Shown here piece by piece: positions 5,074-6,325 of a DNA stretch of 6,325 nucleotides. The stretch spans positions 1 through 6,325 of the forward strand of contig JACMMA010000312.1 in the NCBI GenBank assembly GCA_014379275.1. Direction: 5' to 3'. Every line of letters begins with the position of its first letter. Position 1 is the first letter of the stretch. Source of the stretch: Armatimonadota bacterium (GTDB taxonomy: Bacteria > Armatimonadota > Armatimonadia > Armatimonadales > Armatimonadaceae). Position numbers and translations under genes: made by a program. The notes below the pieces were generated by a model. It was not told the DNA's origin and made no database searches. It worked only from the letters and a program-made list of their open reading frames with translations.

Positions 5074-6325
5074 TTACTTGGTGGTATCCGCCTTCGGTTG
5101 CATCGCCGACGGCAGCATCGCGAACACGTTGCGCCGGTCCGGTGCGAAATATTTCTCGGCGACCCGCTTCACATCCGCCGCCGTGACCGCCGTGAGTTTG
5201 TCATAGCGGCGATTCACTTCGTCCGGCGTCCCGAACAAAAGGTCGGCGGACGCCAGCGCATTGGCTTTGGATTCGGTGCCGATCCGTCCGAACACTTCCG
5301 TGGTCAGAAGTTGATTCTTCGCCTTCGCCAGTTCGGCGTCGGTGACGGCTGTCACGCGAAGTTTCTCTACTTCGTCAAGCAGCGCCTTTTCGACATCGGC
5401 GGGCGCTTTACCCGAGTTGGCGACGGCGAAAAAGAAGAACATGCCACCGTTGAGCAGGTCAAATCCCCCGCCCTGCGCCTGCAGTGCCAACTGTTGATCC
5501 CGGACCAGGGTGCGATACAGTCGCGCCGATTGCCCCGACGATAAGATCTGCGTGATCACGTTGAAAACCGGCGCGTCCGGGTCGTTCGGTGCCGGGACCC
5601 GGTACGCCACCCCGACCGCCGGGAGCGGGGCGAGTTTATCGTAGAACGTTTCGTTTTTCGCCGGTCCGGCTTCCTCTTTCGGCAAGGAGATACGCGGAAA
5701 AACACCGTTCTGGGATTTCGGTATCGCCGCGAAATACTTTTCCACCATCTTCATGGCGTCGCCGGTCTTGAAGTCGCCGACCAGCACCAGTGTCGCGTTG
5801 TCGGGCTTGTAATACGTGTCGTGGAACGCTTTGACGTCGGCGAGTGTCGCGGCATCGAGATCGGGGATCGAGCCGATCGGGGGATGATCGTACGGGTGGC
5901 CGACCGGGTACGCGAGCGACAGGACGTTCTTGATCAATTCGCCGTAAGGCGCATTGGCGACGCGGGAGCGGTACTCCTCTTTGACGACGTCGCGCTCTGA
6001 TTTCAGGTTCGGCTCGTCCACGATCAACGTCGCCATCCGGTCCGCTTCCAGAAACAACACGCGTTCCAGGGCGTTCACCGGCACGGTTTCGTAGTAAAGT
6101 GTCTGGTCGAACGAGGTTCCGGCGTTGTACGCGCCGCCGATCTGCTCGACATAACGGGCGTGCCCTTCCGCCGGGACATTCTTGCTGCCCTTGAACATCA
6201 GATGCTCAAAAAGGTGTGCAAACCCGGACTTGCCTTTCGGCTCGTCCTTAGACCCGACACGGTACCACACCTGTACGGTAACGACCGGGGCGCGGTGATC
6301 TTCGAGCGTGATGACTTTCAAGCCG
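5074..6325 (-). CDS. M16-family zinc metallopeptidase, 5' end outside the window
   Basis: About 416 codons are visible. The frame continues past the right edge (codons GGC TTG, read as GLKVITLEDHRAPVV), so the TTG near 6321 is an internal Leu and the true start, with any signal peptide, is not seen. Counting from that Leu, the zinc site HLFEH is at 36-40. The third zinc ligand fits Glu116 in VVKEEYRSR, at the family's usual distance of about 75 residues. Also typical are IGGAYNAGTSFDQTLYYETVP (61-81) and, in the second half, SSGQSARLYRTLVRDQQLAL, which carries the Arg/Tyr substrate-anchoring pair. The size is that of a single M16B (processing-peptidase/PqqL-like) subunit with two M16 domains. 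Such proteins in Gram-negative bacteria are usually periplasmic and degrade or process peptides. Subunits of this class often come as a catalytic/non-catalytic tandem; no partner follows here, so one would have to lie upstream outside the window. The TAA stop is 1 base before the MOSC start, which implies cotranscription. Confidence 0.95.
   Translation of the reverse strand, partial: GLKVITLEDHRAPVVTVQVWYRVGSKDEPKGKSGFAHLFEHLMFKGSKNVPAEGHARYVEQIGGAYNAGTSFDQTLYYETVPVNALERVLFLEADRMATLIVDEPNLKSERDVVKEEYRSRVANAPYGELIKNVLSLAYPVGHPYDHPPIGSIPDLDAATLADVKAFHDTYYKPDNATLVLVGDFKTGDAMKMVEKYFAAIPKSQNGVFPRISLPKEEAGPAKNETFYDKLAPLPAVGVAYRVPAPNDPDAPVFNVITQILSSGQSARLYRTLVRDQQLALQAQGGGFDLLNGGMFFFFAVANSGKAPADVEKALLDEVEKLRVTAVTDAELAKAKNQLLTTEVFGRIGTESKANALASADLLFGTPDEVNRRYDKLTAVTAADVKRVAEKYFAPDRRNVFAMLPSAMQPKADTTK

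Noticed and set aside
1..6325. Mobile element, CRISPR array or defence island
   Set aside because: No transposase, integrase, terminal inverted repeats, regularly spaced repeats or defence-family proteins were seen; the genes are metabolic or housekeeping types on one strand.

Overview
This window looks like an ordinary chromosomal segment of a GC-rich, probably Gram-negative-type bacterium. All seven supportable genes lie on the minus strand. The partial gene at the left edge resembles an exosortase, which occurs in PEP-CTERM-sorting bacteria. Several genes lack a Shine-Dalgarno sequence and instead carry a -10-like hexamer just before the ATG. Together these hints fit a phylum such as Armatimonadota or a relative, but that placement is a low-confidence inference.

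In order of transcription (right to left), the first block is an M16-family zinc peptidase (5' end outside the window), a MOSC-domain oxidoreductase-like protein starting 1 base after the peptidase stop, and a 177-residue DUF6886-like protein starting 9 bases after the MOSC stop. A GC-rich stem-loop lies directly behind the DUF6886-like stop codon and probably marks the end of this block. The 115-base gap that follows also holds a convincing promoter and a 13-base inverted repeat.

The second block begins with a full-length glutamine-dependent NAD+ synthetase (nadE, 698 residues). It is followed by a 107-residue protein that overlaps nadE by 8 bases, and then by a 170-residue protein with a clear Shine-Dalgarno sequence. 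These last two are not firmly assignable and are translationally or transcriptionally tied to nadE. A gap of about 330 bases with no convincing gene follows, holding one or two promoter candidates. At the left edge is the N-terminal 103 residues of the exosortase-like membrane protein, running out of the window.

Functionally, nadE makes NAD+ from deamido-NAD+ with glutamine as the nitrogen source. The MOSC protein is probably a molybdenum-cofactor-dependent reductase of the YcbX/mARC type. The M16 protein is probably an exported or periplasmic peptidase. The most interesting signals are a repeated arrangement of a -10-like hexamer exactly 6 bases before the ATG of three genes, which suggests leaderless mRNAs, and the palindrome over the nadE -35 box, which suggests a repressor site. 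I saw no mobile element, CRISPR array, tRNA or rRNA. I found no strong evidence for an entirely new multi-gene system.
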